Part shown: one piece after another, positions 13,230-23,279 of the stretch
How positions within the stretch are numbered: the stretch's first letter is position 1
Layout: every line of letters starts with the position of its first letter
Assembly (NCBI GenBank): GCA_029582155.1
Contig: CM055899.1
Coordinates: forward strand, 55,757,853 to 55,821,852
Origin: Panopea generosa
Taxonomy: Eukaryota; Mollusca; Bivalvia; Adapedonta; Hiatellidae
Direction of reading: 5' to 3'
Length of the DNA stretch: 64,000 nt
Notes under the pieces: model-generated
Databases searched by the model: none
Told to the model about the DNA's origin: nothing
The model's input: only the letters and a program-made list of their open reading frames with translations
Position numbers and translations under genes: made by a program

Positions 13230-16200
13230 AAAGGGGGAGATAATTAAATTCACAACAACGGAATTTACGATTTTTGGGATCTCTTGATGCTCACCCACAA
13301 TGCATGATATATATATGGAGATAAGTATGTGTGATTAACCAAGACATAAATGTACAGACTAGACTACGGCTGTCCTTTATATAGCATGCGAGTAGTCCTG
13401 AATCTTTAACTGGATCCTACTCATATAAAGCTCTAAGTTCATGTGTGTAAATTTGTCCACTCTGTCCAGATGTGTTGCATGTAATTCCATAATATATAAG
13501 TCATGGTTGACACCAAATTCATTGGTTTGGCAGAGGCCTTGATATTGTATCTATGGTTTGCATTGTAGCTAGGCGCACTCGCCGTAGTCTGGTCTGTACA
13601 TTTATGTCTTGGTTTTTCACAAATACTGATCTCCATCAATATATATATATATAGATATATTACTAAAATGGCCTAACCTGGAGTAGTGGTGTAAGCACCG
13701 TTTCAAGTTAATTTATGTCTAATACCTCAACTTCAAAACCCAATAAAGAGATTTCCGGATTCATCATGCATTAAAAGCACATTTTATCAACGCCATATGT
13801 TCGTCATATGGAAACCATACGGTAGCTTTATAAAGTTCTGTTTCCGATTTTCACAAGATATCTGTATGAAGCGTATTTGCCAGTGTGTGCCAATAATGAA
13901 CATGAGAAAATGTGATAGGTGATACTGTTGTTAAATTCTGAAAAGTTGTCTACATTTCAACCGCCATGTAAGTGCTTGTCTATTTTCAACAACCGGAGAT
14001 AGCGCCAAGTATCTCTCAGCCTTCCCATATATTGTTTTGTGCTATTCAGTAATTGTTTGAGTTACAAATGCGTGTAGCTACATGTACTTGATTTCATCGG
14101 TTGTTGATACGTTTAATCTCATTTAAAACACTTATTCTTAAACTATATGAACTATTTGATATATTTCCTTGTACAATTATTTATAACTTAGAACGTTGTT
14201 GTTAATAATCAGAATTCTAATTTCACGGACATGTTACTAAAAACGATACTATTGAATTTCAGTGACGAAGGTCTAAACATGCACGTCTTACTTGATCCCC
14301 AGTGGACAATTGACGCTTTTAAGTGTCTTATCACAGCCAAAAGGTTTTGTAAGAAACCAACGATTTTCAAAGATTGGCAGGAATTCAACAGGAAAGGCAT
14401 TTTAAAGAAGGATCTTGTTGGTAGGTGAATATAATCTAGTATATATCAGTTTAATAAGCTCGAATATAGTTTAGCTATTGTCACCAACACATCTTCATCC
14501 CAATGGTAGTATATACCACTACAAGAATGACCAGATATCTTTATTTCGTTTACTCTAGAATTATTGCACTTGAATTGGTGAAAATTGACATTTTTCAGGG
14601 GCAATAACGTTGTAATGGTTGACCGGTATTTTTTCAGGGGCAATGACGTTGTATTGGTTGAACCTATATTTTGTCAGGGGTAATAACATTGTTATGATTG
14701 ACCCTTTATTTGGTCAGATGCAATAACGTTGTAATGGTTGACCCTATATTTTGTCAGGGGCAATAACGTTGTAATAGGTTAGCCTTTATTGTGTCAGGGG
14801 CAACATCATTGTAATGGTTGACCCTATATTTTGTCAGGGGCAATAACATTGTAATGGTTGACACGATATTTTGTCAGGAGCAATAACATTGTAATGATTG
14901 ACCCGATATTGTGTTATGGGTAACAACATTATAATAGTTGACCCTATATTTTGTCAGGTGCAATAACGTTGTAATTGTTGAACCTATATATAGTCAGGGG
15001 CAATAACGTTGTAATGGTTGACTCTAAATTTTGCCAGGGACTTTAACGTTGTAATGGTTGACCCGATATTTTATCAAGGACAATGACGTTGTAATGGGTG
15101 ACCCTTTATTTTGTCAGGGACAACATCATTGTAATGGTTGACCCTATATTTTGTCAGATGCAATGACGTTGTAATGGTTGACCCGATATGTTGTCAGAAG
15201 CAATACCGTTGAAATGTTTGCCCGATATTTTGTTAGGGGCAATAACATTACAATGTTTGACCCGATATTTTGTCAGGGGCAATAACGTTGTAATGGTTGA
15301 TCTCATAATTTGTCAGGGGCAATAATGATGTAAAGGTTGACCCTATTTTTTGTCAGGAGCAATACCGTTGTAATTGTTGACCATATATTTTGTCAGGGGC
15401 AATAACGCTGTAATGATTGACCCTATATTTTGTCAGGAGCAATGTCGTTGTAATTGTTGACTCTTTACTTTGTCAGGGGCAATAACGTTGTTATGATTGA
15501 CCCTATATTTTGTTAAGGGCAATAACGTTATAATGGTTGATCCGATATTTTGTCAGGGGCAATAACGTTGCAATGGTTGATCCGATATTTTGTCAGGGGC
15601 AATAACGTTGCAATGGTTTATCCGATATTTTGTCAGGGGCAATAACGTTATAATGATTGACCCTTTTCTTTGTCAGGGGCAATAACGTTTTATGGTTGAC
15701 CATGTTCTTTGTCAGCGGCAATAACGTTGTAATGGTTGACCCTAGTCTTCGTTAGTGGCAATAACGTTTTATGGTTGACCCTTTATTTTGTCAGGGGCAA
15801 TAACGTTTTAATTGTTGACGCGACGTTTTGTCAGGGGTAATAACTTTGTAATGGTTGACCCAATAATTAGTCAGGGGCAATAACGTTGTAAAGGTTGACC
15901 CGATTAAATAAATGATAGTAGTAATATGTCAACTTAAATTATGATAAGTCCAATGAAGAATACATGTATTATCCAATAAAAATGCTGTAAATGTTAACAA
16001 TTTAACCGAAATGAAAACTCCTTAATTCAAAATGACGGTATTCCACTTGATGGGGATCGTGAGTGCGTTTTATGACATTAAACACACACGTGAAAATTTA
16101 TTAATATTGAAAATAATTTTTGAGCAAGTCTCAGAAACGAAATGTCTCAACGTGAAATCGCCATTAATTCTACCTAAAATCAAAACTAAGTTACCGCACA

Positions 16201-19200
16201 CTGTCCACTTTATGGCAGTGAACACTTGTATGAAGATTCCTGGTAGTCTTGGTGTATGGGTAGTGGTCAAAACTTTATAAAACAATGATTGTGCTTTCTA
16301 ATTATATTATACTCAGAAAACGTAGCAATATAAAGTGTTATCTTTTTTATATATTTATTATCTAGATGACATTAACACGCGTTCTTACAATAAAAGTATG
16401 AATGATTTAAACGCTCAAATATAGGAAGACAGTTTAGTAATCTTCCAGCATCTTACATTCTGATTGTTAAAATTCGTTCTGGACAGCGGGACGTGAATCT
16501 TGCTGCCTATCGAGAACTTACGTACGTGTAACAATAATATTCTTTTGTCCTATTCATTATTTACAGACTCTATATGGAAAAACGAAGAGAATGAAAGATT
16601 TTACGAACATCGCCATTACTTGATTAGATTGATGGAGAAATTGGACATCATTGCCAAGCCGCGTACATTCAATGAAGACATGACTGAAGTCGTGGTGTGT
16701 TTTGTTTTGTTTTGCCTCTCTTTTATCAGACAATTGCAAATTAACTATGTTACGAAAATAGTATATATTTAATCAATTTATCGACATGGTAGCTATTTTA
16801 TCAACTAACACTTTAACTACCTTGTTCGATCCAGATATTCGAATTGCTTTTATATCATTTATCTATCATTACATGTAAGTCATACTGTTGATACTTGTGT
16901 ATCCATGTATGGTCTAACAAATGTATTTAATATCATTTATCGATCATTACATGTAAGTCATACTGTTGATACTTGTCTATCCATATATGGTCTAACAAAT
17001 GTATTTTATATAATTGATCGACCATTACATGTAAGTCATACTGTTGGTACTTGTCTATCCATGTATGGTAAAACAAATGTAGGAGATGTCAGGAAATCGA
17101 GTCTTATTTATTAGCTACATATTTTACGGTTTACTGAGGAGATTTTGTCAAAAGTGACATTATATTAATTTTAGAAAACATCTTTCTTACTGAGCTCAGA
17201 TACCTGATGGTGGAGTGTATGAAGGGTGTGTGTTGGGGGAGGGGGAAAGAGAGAGAGGGTGTAGTGGTTTTGATTCTCTGCCACGGCTCTGTCCTTGAGC
17301 AAGATACTTTATCAGCATGAGCTTAGAACTTGGTCTATTCAATAACACTTTGAGCATGATTTGTCTTAGTTGTTGAAACTTGATTCATAATAAAAGTCAT
17401 ACACATATACTATGTATTTACATGTGATTAAGCGACTGTTAATTTTTATACTATGACTTATTGAATACTGACGGAACGTGCACGTGTTCATCATACGGAT
17501 CTAAAATTTATACTAGTAAGGACAAGTTAACATTTTTCTACCGATGTTAAATATAACATAAATAATGAATATCATTTTAAATTTATATACCATTAATGAA
17601 TACACATTTAAACATAATGTGTTTATAAATTACGTAGCCATATTATGCTATCTATGAAGTATCATTCATCTGATTTTACTTAGGCATGTATCATCATGTT
17701 AATAGAGAGTAACATTGTGGAACGTTGAAAATATCTTAGTTCAGACTTGCTCAAAGAGATAACAAACACTATCGGTTAAGGTTGATTGTTATTACTGTAA
17801 TAATTCGATATGAACAATCTTGGTTTTATTCAATACATTTACATTTGTATTTATTTTTCTTCGATTGAAAAATAAGTTCTCGATATTCCTGTGTCTTACG
17901 AAATGACACCACAAACATGTATAACCATGGCAAAGGATCGAACCAACAACCTTCCAATGCTCTACCACTGGACCAAGCGCTCCATTGTTACAGGTTACGC
18001 TCTGAAGTATAGTTAAATACCTTTGTTCTTGCTTGAGTTCTCGTGCAGTTTTGGTGATAAATGTGAATACTAGTAATATATTTATTTGAAATCCCAATTA
18101 AGTGGCATAAGACAAAGTATTTAACCAATGTATTAATACATTGTAGGTTCTCGATTACTTCTATGCACCAAGTGTCCTTAAAGAAACGGTACCATCAAAA
18201 TATCTTACTCCTTCTCAAACAGCCGACTCGAAGTCAACATCCACTCTGTGTTTTACTGATTCCACTGGATTTCTACATCCCTCAATCTACCACCGCCTAA
18301 TGGCCGCTTGCCTCACGAAGTGGTCAATATCAACACAGAATGATAAACATCTAATATTCTGTGGGTGTGGAATATTTGACATCAACAAAACTCACCGAGT
18401 AACCATATACTTCCTGGAAAATGTCATCCAGATATGGGTTACGAAATATGGTCGAATAACAACAGATCCAGACGTGTCTGTATGTGCAGAGGTAAGGCAG
18501 TTTATGGAACAGACATTACAGCGGATAACGCAACACTTGGGTCAAAGTAGCATGATTGAAACATCTGTCAAATGCCCGCGTGTTACAGGAGTAAGAAGTG
18601 GATTGCTACCGTTGAGTGAGTTCTTGACGAATGGCGAGTGTCCATGCAGTTCGCACGACGAAATGCATGTTCTGATGTTTTCAGAGATGTTATTGGTCTG
18701 GGCTTACCGTAGAGATGACTCTGGTGCAACTGGACAGAAAGGTACTATATGTTTGTGATAGTCTAAAACTGAAATATTGATTGGTTATTATTTATCATTT
18801 ACTCATTGATTTTTCCCTGTTGCATTGCCAAAGGCAGTGGCTGTTCCTGGATTTTATCGGCCCTGCGTGTGATACTTATATTAAAAAATGTTAATATATA
18901 TTAAAATAAAAAAGCGTGTTTTCATACATCTATCACATTATCGTGTGCATTCTTTTAACTTTTATCACTATTAAGCTTTGTTAATCATTGGTAATTGTAA
19001 ATAATAGTATCCATTTTCTATATGGATACATTACTTCATTATATATTATATTTTTATTTGGAACACATTTGCCTTTTAAAGTGAGTATATCAGGAAAAAA
19101 GCTATCAATGTCTTAAAAATAAAACTATTTTTATATTTGATAAAAATCCTCTCGTTATCATTAATAATTAAAATCCGAATAGTTTAGTATGTCAAGCCCG

Positions 19201-21702
19201 TCAAAACGTGACAAAATTGATATCTAAATTACAGTGGTATACTAGAAACAAAATCCCCATTCTTAAAATAGACAGCACTTAAATACAGTTTGGCGAACTT
19301 CACGTTGTCATTTTGAATTTAACTAAGATGAAACAATGTTTATTACGTGTAAACCTGTCAAACGAATCAAATCAAAATCCAAATGAAATCACTTGACTCA
19401 TTTAGTACGTTACAAAATAAGTTACAATTTTAAGCAGGAAAATCTACTTTTGTCTAACCTAGGCGCGTAGTCCAAGTTATGAAATCCTATTGGCAATACG
19501 GGGTCAGTGAGTATATATGCATGGCACATTGAAAACAAATTATATTCAATTTAAAAATTTTGAAATAAATTCCTTTTAAGTGTTTGCGAAATATGCCACA
19601 TGTGTGTGAATAAATATATGCCACGCACCCCTCTGTCAATGTTTGATTAGAAACAACGGCAGACCATTAAGATAATGGTCCATATTTCCAAACTGACACT
19701 TAAAACATAATATATGATCTCTAGAACTGTTACATTAAAGTAGTTCACATTGATTCAAATACAGGTCCAATCTGAAAAAAAAACATCAATAATGCCATTA
19801 AAATAAAAATGTGCATTAAAATGCATTTTTAAAGAAGGAAAAACAGTGATTATTGATAACCGGCATTATTTGACTACCTCACGGAAGCGCGTCCTGTTTC
19901 CAATGGTGTACTGTGCCTTATAGGATAATCGATGACGAAAAGTCTGCTACCAATATCTAAGGTTAAGCTGCTTCTTTTATTCTGATCATTTCATGAATAT
20001 AAGAGACCGGTCAACTTGTATGGTGATTTACCCTTATAATCTCCAGTAAACTACCTTATGTCACATAAGCCTTTGAAGAACGTATATAATTACATGTAAA
20101 TGTTTTCCCATAGTATTCCTATGTAAATTTCAAAGTCACCCGAATCGAAACGGACTCTAGCTATGTTATTTGAACATAAAGCAACCTCAATGTATATTTT
20201 GTACTAAATACGAATGGTTTGTCTGGGAGGTTATTGAGAAGAAATTATTTGAAAAATCACTGTTGTATCTCTATTTGTGCCCCTATTGACTCATTATTGT
20301 TATTAATTTTCCACCCTCACCTCTTTATCAAGATAATCTCAACTGTTATGACTGAAATTAGGTCCAGGTCTCAAGATGATTAACATATTTCTTGAAATAG
20401 ATGGGGAAAAGAACATTTCCCATACCATTGCTATTTAAATAGCAAAGTCCCATACCGATGCTATTTAAATAGAAAAGTCCCATACCATTGTTATTTAAAT
20501 AGCAATATTCCTTACAAATAAATCATAATCATTTCATTTGAACACAAATGCAATCCCTACGCATAGAGATCATTCGTTTTAAATATGAACGAATTTGGCT
20601 GAGTTATTTTTATCATTCACAATTGTATCCATAGTCACATAATGGACACTTATTGATTTTAATTTCGTTTAATAGTAAACAACTTAACAGCTTTGAATAA
20701 ATTGATTAACAATACTTGAAACGGAGTGGGAGATTTTCCTGTTTTCCCTTAGTATTCACAGTATGTAAAAAATCAAAGCTTCATTACTGGGTCCCAGGTA
20801 AGACGATTTACAGTTATGAATGTATTTGGTTTATCAGTTCTTTAGAAAAAAAAAAACTTTTGAAATTCTACTGTCCCGTTATGAATATTAAATCCCCTTT
20901 AAAGGAACCAGTCTTAACTGTTATGTCAAATATGCTTCAAACATCAAGATGATTGATTTGGAAACGATCAGAGACAATAAAAATCCCCTTTCTGGACCCC
21001 AATGGACCTTAGTCCTTTTATTTTAAGATATAAAAAACCTATTCACAGGAATATGTAAACCAAATATGAAACAATCTGACTGGTCGATTCTTGATATTGA
21101 GATTTAGATTAAAATAACACTTTGATAAACTGATAAGCCCAAGGGACGGGGCCAAATCTTTGCCCAGGATCATGACGTAAACAAACTTGAGAGAGCTGAA
21201 TGTACGACCAATTAAGACCACATTTCGGGGGAAATCAGCAGTACTGTTTCAGGGAGACAGTCGTTTGAAGCAAACGTAAAACGATGGACAGACGGACCAG
21301 ACGACGCATTTTGATGATAAAAGTTTACATGTGAGCAAATATCGAATTAATGTCATCATAATTACTTTGTATTATCATGGTTATACGTAGTAATCCTTTA
21401 TTTCAGATAGTTCTGTCCTCTCTGATCAAACACTTGATAGGGTCCCAAAGGAAAAGGAATTAAACACAATAGCAAATAGGATTGGAAACAAATGGAAGCA
21501 GCTGACATTAGAGTTGGGATTGTCGCAAGCGGATTTTGAACAGGCTCAGGCGAACCATCCTCACAGCGTAGTGGATCTGGGCATCACTATTCTGATAAAG
21601 TGGGCGAGAAAGAGTGGGACAACTGCGACATTTAGGAAACTGGAAAGTGCCTTGAAGCAGACGGATATATGCACAATTGACGTGTTTAAAGGTATTAGGT
21701 GA
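189..21702 (+). CDS. ROCO-family gene (Roc GTPase, COR, Death domain), 3' part, nine exons
   Basis: Nine exons joined in consistent phase give 650 residues of a ROCO protein; the 5' end is outside the window. In order they hold the second half of the Roc GTPase domain (about residues 1-140, G3 motif WDFAGQ, G4-like THAD), the COR domain (about 150-545, including IPVKWITLE and a COR-B part in the long exon) and a Death domain (about 565-640). Known ROCO proteins use the Roc-COR pair as a dimerising GTPase switch, and a Death domain recruits other death-fold signalling proteins, so a cytosolic innate-immune or cell-death role is inferred, not shown. Introns are 1.5-5.9 kb and hold a DIRS-like fossil, a MITE, SINEs and minisatellites. 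The P-loop must lie upstream. The family call is firm; the gene's specific function is unknown. Confidence 0.88.
263..2799 (+). other. ROCO intron, no gene seen
   Basis: About 2.5 kb of AT-rich sequence with frequent stops in all frames. I see no domain, mobile element or clear repeat. A 72-residue open stretch at 2297-2515 has no recognisable motif and no splice context. Confidence 0.5.
2800..3019 (+). CDS. ROCO gene exon b: Roc G3/switch II
   Basis: The acceptor is TATTGTAG and the donor ATATCTG|GTAAGT; the exon enters in phase 0 and leaves one base of the next codon. It reads ITQKTTFGNEHHFADLSIWD, followed by FAGQ and YVFYATHQVFLSP. The DFAGQ core is the G3 (switch II) motif of Roc GTPases and the FYATHQ stretch after it is typical of the family. 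Reading in the same frame continues past the donor into intron for about 28 codons without similarity, which supports the donor at 3020. Confidence 0.9.
3020..4173 (+). other. ROCO intron, no gene seen
   Basis: About 1.15 kb of AT-rich intron ending in the acceptor TACTTTGTACAG. No repeat or coding similarity recognised. Confidence 0.5.
4174..4280 (+). CDS. ROCO gene exon c: Roc G4 region
   Basis: Acceptor TTTGTACAG, donor AACAAG|GTGAAG. The exon completes the codon left by exon b (G+AC) and ends in phase 0. It encodes DYVSYWMNSIHGYCPSD and then VPPVILVGTHADKLNK. The hydrophobic VILVGTHAD strand is the position of the G4 guanine-specificity motif (NKxD/TKxD in classical GTPases); here T-H-A-D, a variant common in metazoan ROCO proteins. 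Confidence 0.92.
4800..8620 (+). mobile_element. Broken DIRS-like tyrosine-recombinase retroelement (fossil)
   Basis: Parts in order: reverse transcriptase (about 4.8-5.5 kb; TKMDIKSAFRL and KCLPMGCSIS are hallmark DIRS RT strings); the RT/RNase H connection and RNase H (about 5.5-6.0 kb; VPAGRAFNRRF, IKRPYHFIRV, then an LVPIVLALHVWG strand); a tyrosine recombinase (about 7.2-7.9 kb; FVAYLSLLGLADSTVRLYLA, later KSHSFRIGAST with the HxxR box and a YIRI-type C-terminal tyrosine); and an SGNH-hydrolase-like third region (about 8.04-8.62 kb). The copy is clearly dead, with roughly a dozen or more visible breaks, so it is not young. It lies in a ROCO intron, sense to the gene. Terminal repeats were not identified. 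Confidence 0.85.
6040..7200 (+). other. AT-rich spacer inside the DIRS-like fossil
   Basis: Between the RNase H and recombinase parts lies about 1.1 kb of AT-rich sequence without recognisable DIRS coding. It may be a later insertion or heavily eroded element sequence; no terminal repeats were found to decide. Confidence 0.4.
8935..9145 (+). repeat. Minisatellite, about 30-bp unit, about 7 copies
   Basis: Units of the form TGCCTGTTGGGGCAATTGAA followed by TAATAAT repeat seven or so times with small changes. The array lies just beyond the DIRS-like fossil and may be part of its 3' side or independent. Confidence 0.8.
9171..10133. other. Intron stretch with nothing recognised
   Basis: AT-rich ROCO intron sequence. 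Short open stretches near 9471-9796 on both strands show no domain and no splice context. Confidence 0.4.
10191..10445 (+). CDS. ROCO gene exon d: end of Roc, start of COR
   Basis: Acceptor GTATTACAG, donor CTTAAG|GTAATT; 85 whole codons in phase 0. It begins NAQDEMSEMYFDALRNFLSK, the helix that follows G4 in Roc domains, and continues through IDGLKKKILEVAS to YWGEWIPVKWITLE. The IPxxWxxLE string marks the Roc-COR junction in this family. The frame stays open past the donor for 31 codons of unrelated sequence. Confidence 0.93.
10446..11908 (+). other. ROCO intron with a 5'-truncated SINE
   Basis: About 1.46 kb of AT-rich intron. The only feature recognised is the reverse-oriented SINE at 11063-11230. 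Confidence 0.5.
11063..11230 (-). mobile_element. tRNA-derived SINE, family A, head truncated
   Basis: Read on the - strand it has the box B-like GGGTTCGATCC, then TTTGCCACGGCTACATGTAT, the TCCTTGAGCAAGACAC motif and a tail with AACTTGTTTCACAATCGAAG. The same order occurs at 17826-17990, 27775-27960 and 63845-64000. Box A is missing here. Confidence 0.7.
11909..12030 (+). CDS. ROCO gene exon e: COR-A
   Basis: Acceptor ATGATAG, donor TTCAG|GTATGT; enters phase 0 and leaves two bases (AG). It encodes VIEIAAIESINSSLP and then ELQVFLRLQHDLGTIVYF, matching the COR helix that ends in GTIVYFS in ROCO proteins. The final serine is completed by exon f (AG+T). Confidence 0.9.
12976..13062 (+). repeat. 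TC microsatellite followed by AC repeat
   Basis: Polypyrimidine run, mostly TC from about 12995 to 13043, continuing directly into an AC tract. Confidence 0.95.
13117..13227. repeat. TA microsatellite, two blocks
   Basis: An alternating TA block at about 13121-13142 and a longer one at about 13158-13227, separated by a short unique stretch. Strongly self-complementary. Confidence 0.95.
13307..13645. mobile_element. MITE with about 54-bp terminal inverted repeats
   Basis: The left end at about 13317-13370 (GGAGATAAGTATGTGTGATT, later ACATAAATGTACAGAC) is mirrored at 13581-13634. The reverse complement of the right end differs at only about 6 of 54 positions by eye. The inside (about 210 bp) has no coding similarity. 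TA-rich sequence borders both ends, so the target duplication cannot be read. Family unknown; a TA-targeting class (Tc1/mariner-like) is possible. Confidence 0.8.
14263..14420 (+). CDS. ROCO gene exon f: COR-A
   Basis: Acceptor TGAATTTCAG, donor CTTGTTG|GTAGGT. It completes the split serine, then reads DEGLNMHVLLDPQWTIDAFK, and later FCKKPTIFKDW and FNRKGILKKDLV. The LxDPQWxIDAxK string is one of the most conserved COR landmarks. It leaves one base for exon g. Confidence 0.94.
14421..16566 (+). other. ROCO intron dominated by the 40-bp minisatellite
   Basis: Apart from the array the intron has about 170 bp on the left and about 660 bp on the right. Open stretches at 16032-16285 on both strands overlap each other and show no similarity. 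Confidence 0.6.
14595..15903 (+). repeat. Minisatellite, 40-bp unit, about 33 copies
   Basis: Consensus by eye: CAATAACGTTGTAATGGTTG, ACCC, TATATTTTGTCAGGGG. Copies start about every 40 bp (14602, 14641, 14681 and on) across 1.3 kb, with point changes and few length changes. It occupies most of the intron between exons f and g. Partial pseudo-acceptor strings (TTTTTCAGGGG) recur in it. Confidence 0.93.
16567..16694 (+). CDS. ROCO gene exon g: COR
   Basis: Acceptor TTATTTACAG; the donor is taken as GTCGTG|GTGTGT, which keeps phase 0 into exon h. It encodes DSIWKNEENERFYEHRHYLI, then RLMEKLDIIAKPRTF. This is the COR helix preceding the COR-B half (the LxxLMEKLDIIxxP pattern). The exact donor could shift by a codon. 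Confidence 0.88.
16852..17086 (+). repeat. 78-bp tandem repeat, about 3 copies
   Basis: The string CATTACATGTAAGTCATACT recurs at 78-bp spacing with the following TATCCATGTATGGT block; the third copy is cut short. Lies in the intron between exons g and h. Confidence 0.88.
17220..17410 (+). mobile_element. Degenerate SINE fragment, family A-like
   Basis: Contains TTCTCTGCCACGGCT and TCCTTGAGCAAGATACTTT, then a diverged tail with TGTTGAAACTTGATTC. This matches the body order of family A but the tRNA-like head is mostly gone. Confidence 0.5.
17826..17990 (-). mobile_element. tRNA-derived SINE, family A
   Basis: On the - strand the head reads GGAGCGCTTGGTCCAGTGG (box A) and GGTTCGATCC (box B), followed by TTTGCCATGG and the diverged family A body. 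It sits about 160 bp upstream of ROCO exon h, antisense to the gene. Confidence 0.8.
18147..18741 (+). CDS. ROCO gene exon h: COR-B
   Basis: Long exon (595 bp) with acceptor ACATTGTAG and donor CAGAAAG|GTACTA. It starts VLDYFYAPSVLKETVPSKY and holds STLCFTDSTGFLHPSIYHRL, MAACLTKWSI and LIFCGCGIFDI. FLHPSxYHRLMAACL is the conserved opening of COR-B, and the alternating strands after it fit the COR-B beta sheet. The C-terminal part (CPCSSHDEMHVL) leads to the linker before the Death domain. It leaves one base for exon i. Confidence 0.95.
18742..21406 (+). other. ROCO intron, mostly featureless, one short repeat
   Basis: About 2.7 kb of AT-rich intron. The only feature found is the 35-bp palindromic repeat at 20400-20515. 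Confidence 0.5.
20400..20515. repeat. 35-bp tandem repeat with ATTTAAAT palindrome, 3 copies
   Basis: CCCATACCATTGCTATTTAA with ATAGCAAAGT recurs three times. Copies contain GCTATTTAAATAGC, a perfect palindrome in the first and an almost perfect one in the others. Confidence 0.85.
21407..21702 (+). CDS. ROCO gene last exon: Death domain
   Basis: Acceptor TTTATTTCAG; completes GAT from exon h and runs 98 residues to TGA. LNTIANRIGNKWKQLTLELG, then LSQADFEQAQ, then LGITILIKWARKSG and FRKLESALKQ match the six-helix Death-domain pattern, with the conserved W in helix 1 and the IxxLxxW near helix 5. A Death domain at the C-terminus of Roc-COR links it to death-fold adaptors (family knowledge). 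The stop codon overlaps a strong splice donor (ATTAG|GTGAGG), so a longer isoform is possible. Confidence 0.9.
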
Positions 21703-23270
21703 GGATGAGGGTTGAACTTGATCACTTTGCAGGATATCGTCGTTCTACAGATGATTTCAAAATACAGAGTACTTTACTTTTATATATTATCGTAAAACAA
21801 CTAGAAACGTTAACTAAATAGAAGCATACATTGTAAATAGACCCTCAAAATAGCGGTCGCGATCAAATACCCGGATGTGTGACGTCGCGTGTAAACTATC
21901 TATTTACTATGCCGCTGTACATAATTTGTTTTGTTAATAATTGTGTGACATTTGTTATGAGTTTTCTTACAAAGATATACTAACAGTTATATTGTAGTTT
22001 GCACTTCTTTTAGTTTAAAGTAGGGCCATGTTTTCGTGGTACTTAGTTACAATATAGTTGGTAACGCGTCTGACTGTAAATCTAGAGATTGTGAGTTCGA
22101 ATCGTCACTAAGCAAAAGTCTCCATAACAGTTGGTCATGTACTTGGTTCTACAGCCATGCATATCCCACCTCTGAATATGTGGGGAAATAGACACTTGTA
22201 AATATGAGATGTATTTAGTACTGATTAATAGCCTATCGGAATGATATAGCGGTACGTGTGTTTAATATTTCTTTATATAATAGTTTAATATGTGATATAA
22301 TGTGTGTCATTCTTTAATTTTACGCTGGAGATACCTTGTGTATACCTTGCGCAGTGATATAATGTTAAAAAATGCTTTGTAAATATTTTAAATCATCAGA
22401 TAATTTTCACAACATTACTTATTTCAGTTGCGTCAATAAATCGTATTGTATGTAAAATATACTCATATGCAACAACAACAACAATACCTTTTACTCAGCA
22501 TAAAGTAAATGTATAATGCTTCTAGCCTATACAGATCAATAATAACAACAATTATACTAATCAAAGTCGAAATTGACAGGAATTCAATTAATGGTTTGTA
22601 TATTTGTTAGGGTGTTTAGTGCAACGTTTGCAAAATAAAAACATATCCCTTTTAAAAGGATTATATTGGCATATAACCGTAAATTCCCTGCCCTAAATAC
22701 ACACGCCCAGCATGAAGATACACTTATAACTTAGAGATATACTCGTCGAAAGTGTCTAATTGCATAACATCTTTATAACAAACATCGGGTTTCTGAAGCT
22801 ACGTTTTTATTTTTGTTTACATTTGCCATTTTCAACGAACCGCTTTCGGGTTTCCGATCATCATCGGATAACATCGTGAAGACTCGTTCCCGATCTCGTT
22901 TCAGAGGCTTTGTTTGGGAAGTTTACGGAGTTCAATGTAAACATTGCACAATACTTTATTGCGGGACGTATTAAAGTTTTGGCCAATATTCAATTACTTT
23001 TAATGTGTTAACTTTCAAGTAAATAAAGGTTATACGTCAATACATAAGCAATATTTTGTGCACACTGCATACAGGAAAAGTCTGTATTAACAGCGTGTTT
23101 GTGTTACTTGCCAATATAATCCCTTTAAAATAATGATAAGTGAAAATCAAAATTGCCGTTTACACCATTAATTGTTGCAAAACTATAATGTATGAATTGT
23201 GGCTAATAATTGTGGTGTTGTGGTGGCAATTTAAGCGATAATTGTCGACGCAAAAAAAATTAACATCTTT
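21703..23270. other. 3' flank of the ROCO gene with one SINE head
   Basis: Likely 3' UTR and intergenic sequence, AT-rich. A tRNA-like SINE head is at 22045-22200; nothing else recognised. Confidence 0.45.
22045..22200 (+). mobile_element. tRNA-derived SINE, family B-like head
   Basis: GTTGGTAACGCGTCTGACTG (box A region) and GTGAGTTCGAATCG (box B) in the right spacing, followed by CTAAGCAAAAGTCTCCAT, as in the copy at 39533. The tail diverges. Confidence 0.65.
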
Positions 23271-23279
23271 ACACACCTA

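Larger units (their letters stand above)
12031..14262 (+). other. ROCO intron with microsatellites and a MITE
   Basis: A 2.2-kb intron holding TC/AC and TA microsatellites (12976-13227) and a MITE (13307-13645). The remaining sequence is AT-rich with nothing recognised. Confidence 0.6.

Noticed and set aside
14595-15903. CRISPR-like array of regularly spaced repeats
   Set aside because: Units are contiguous 40-mers with no unique spacers, in an intron of an animal gene: a minisatellite.
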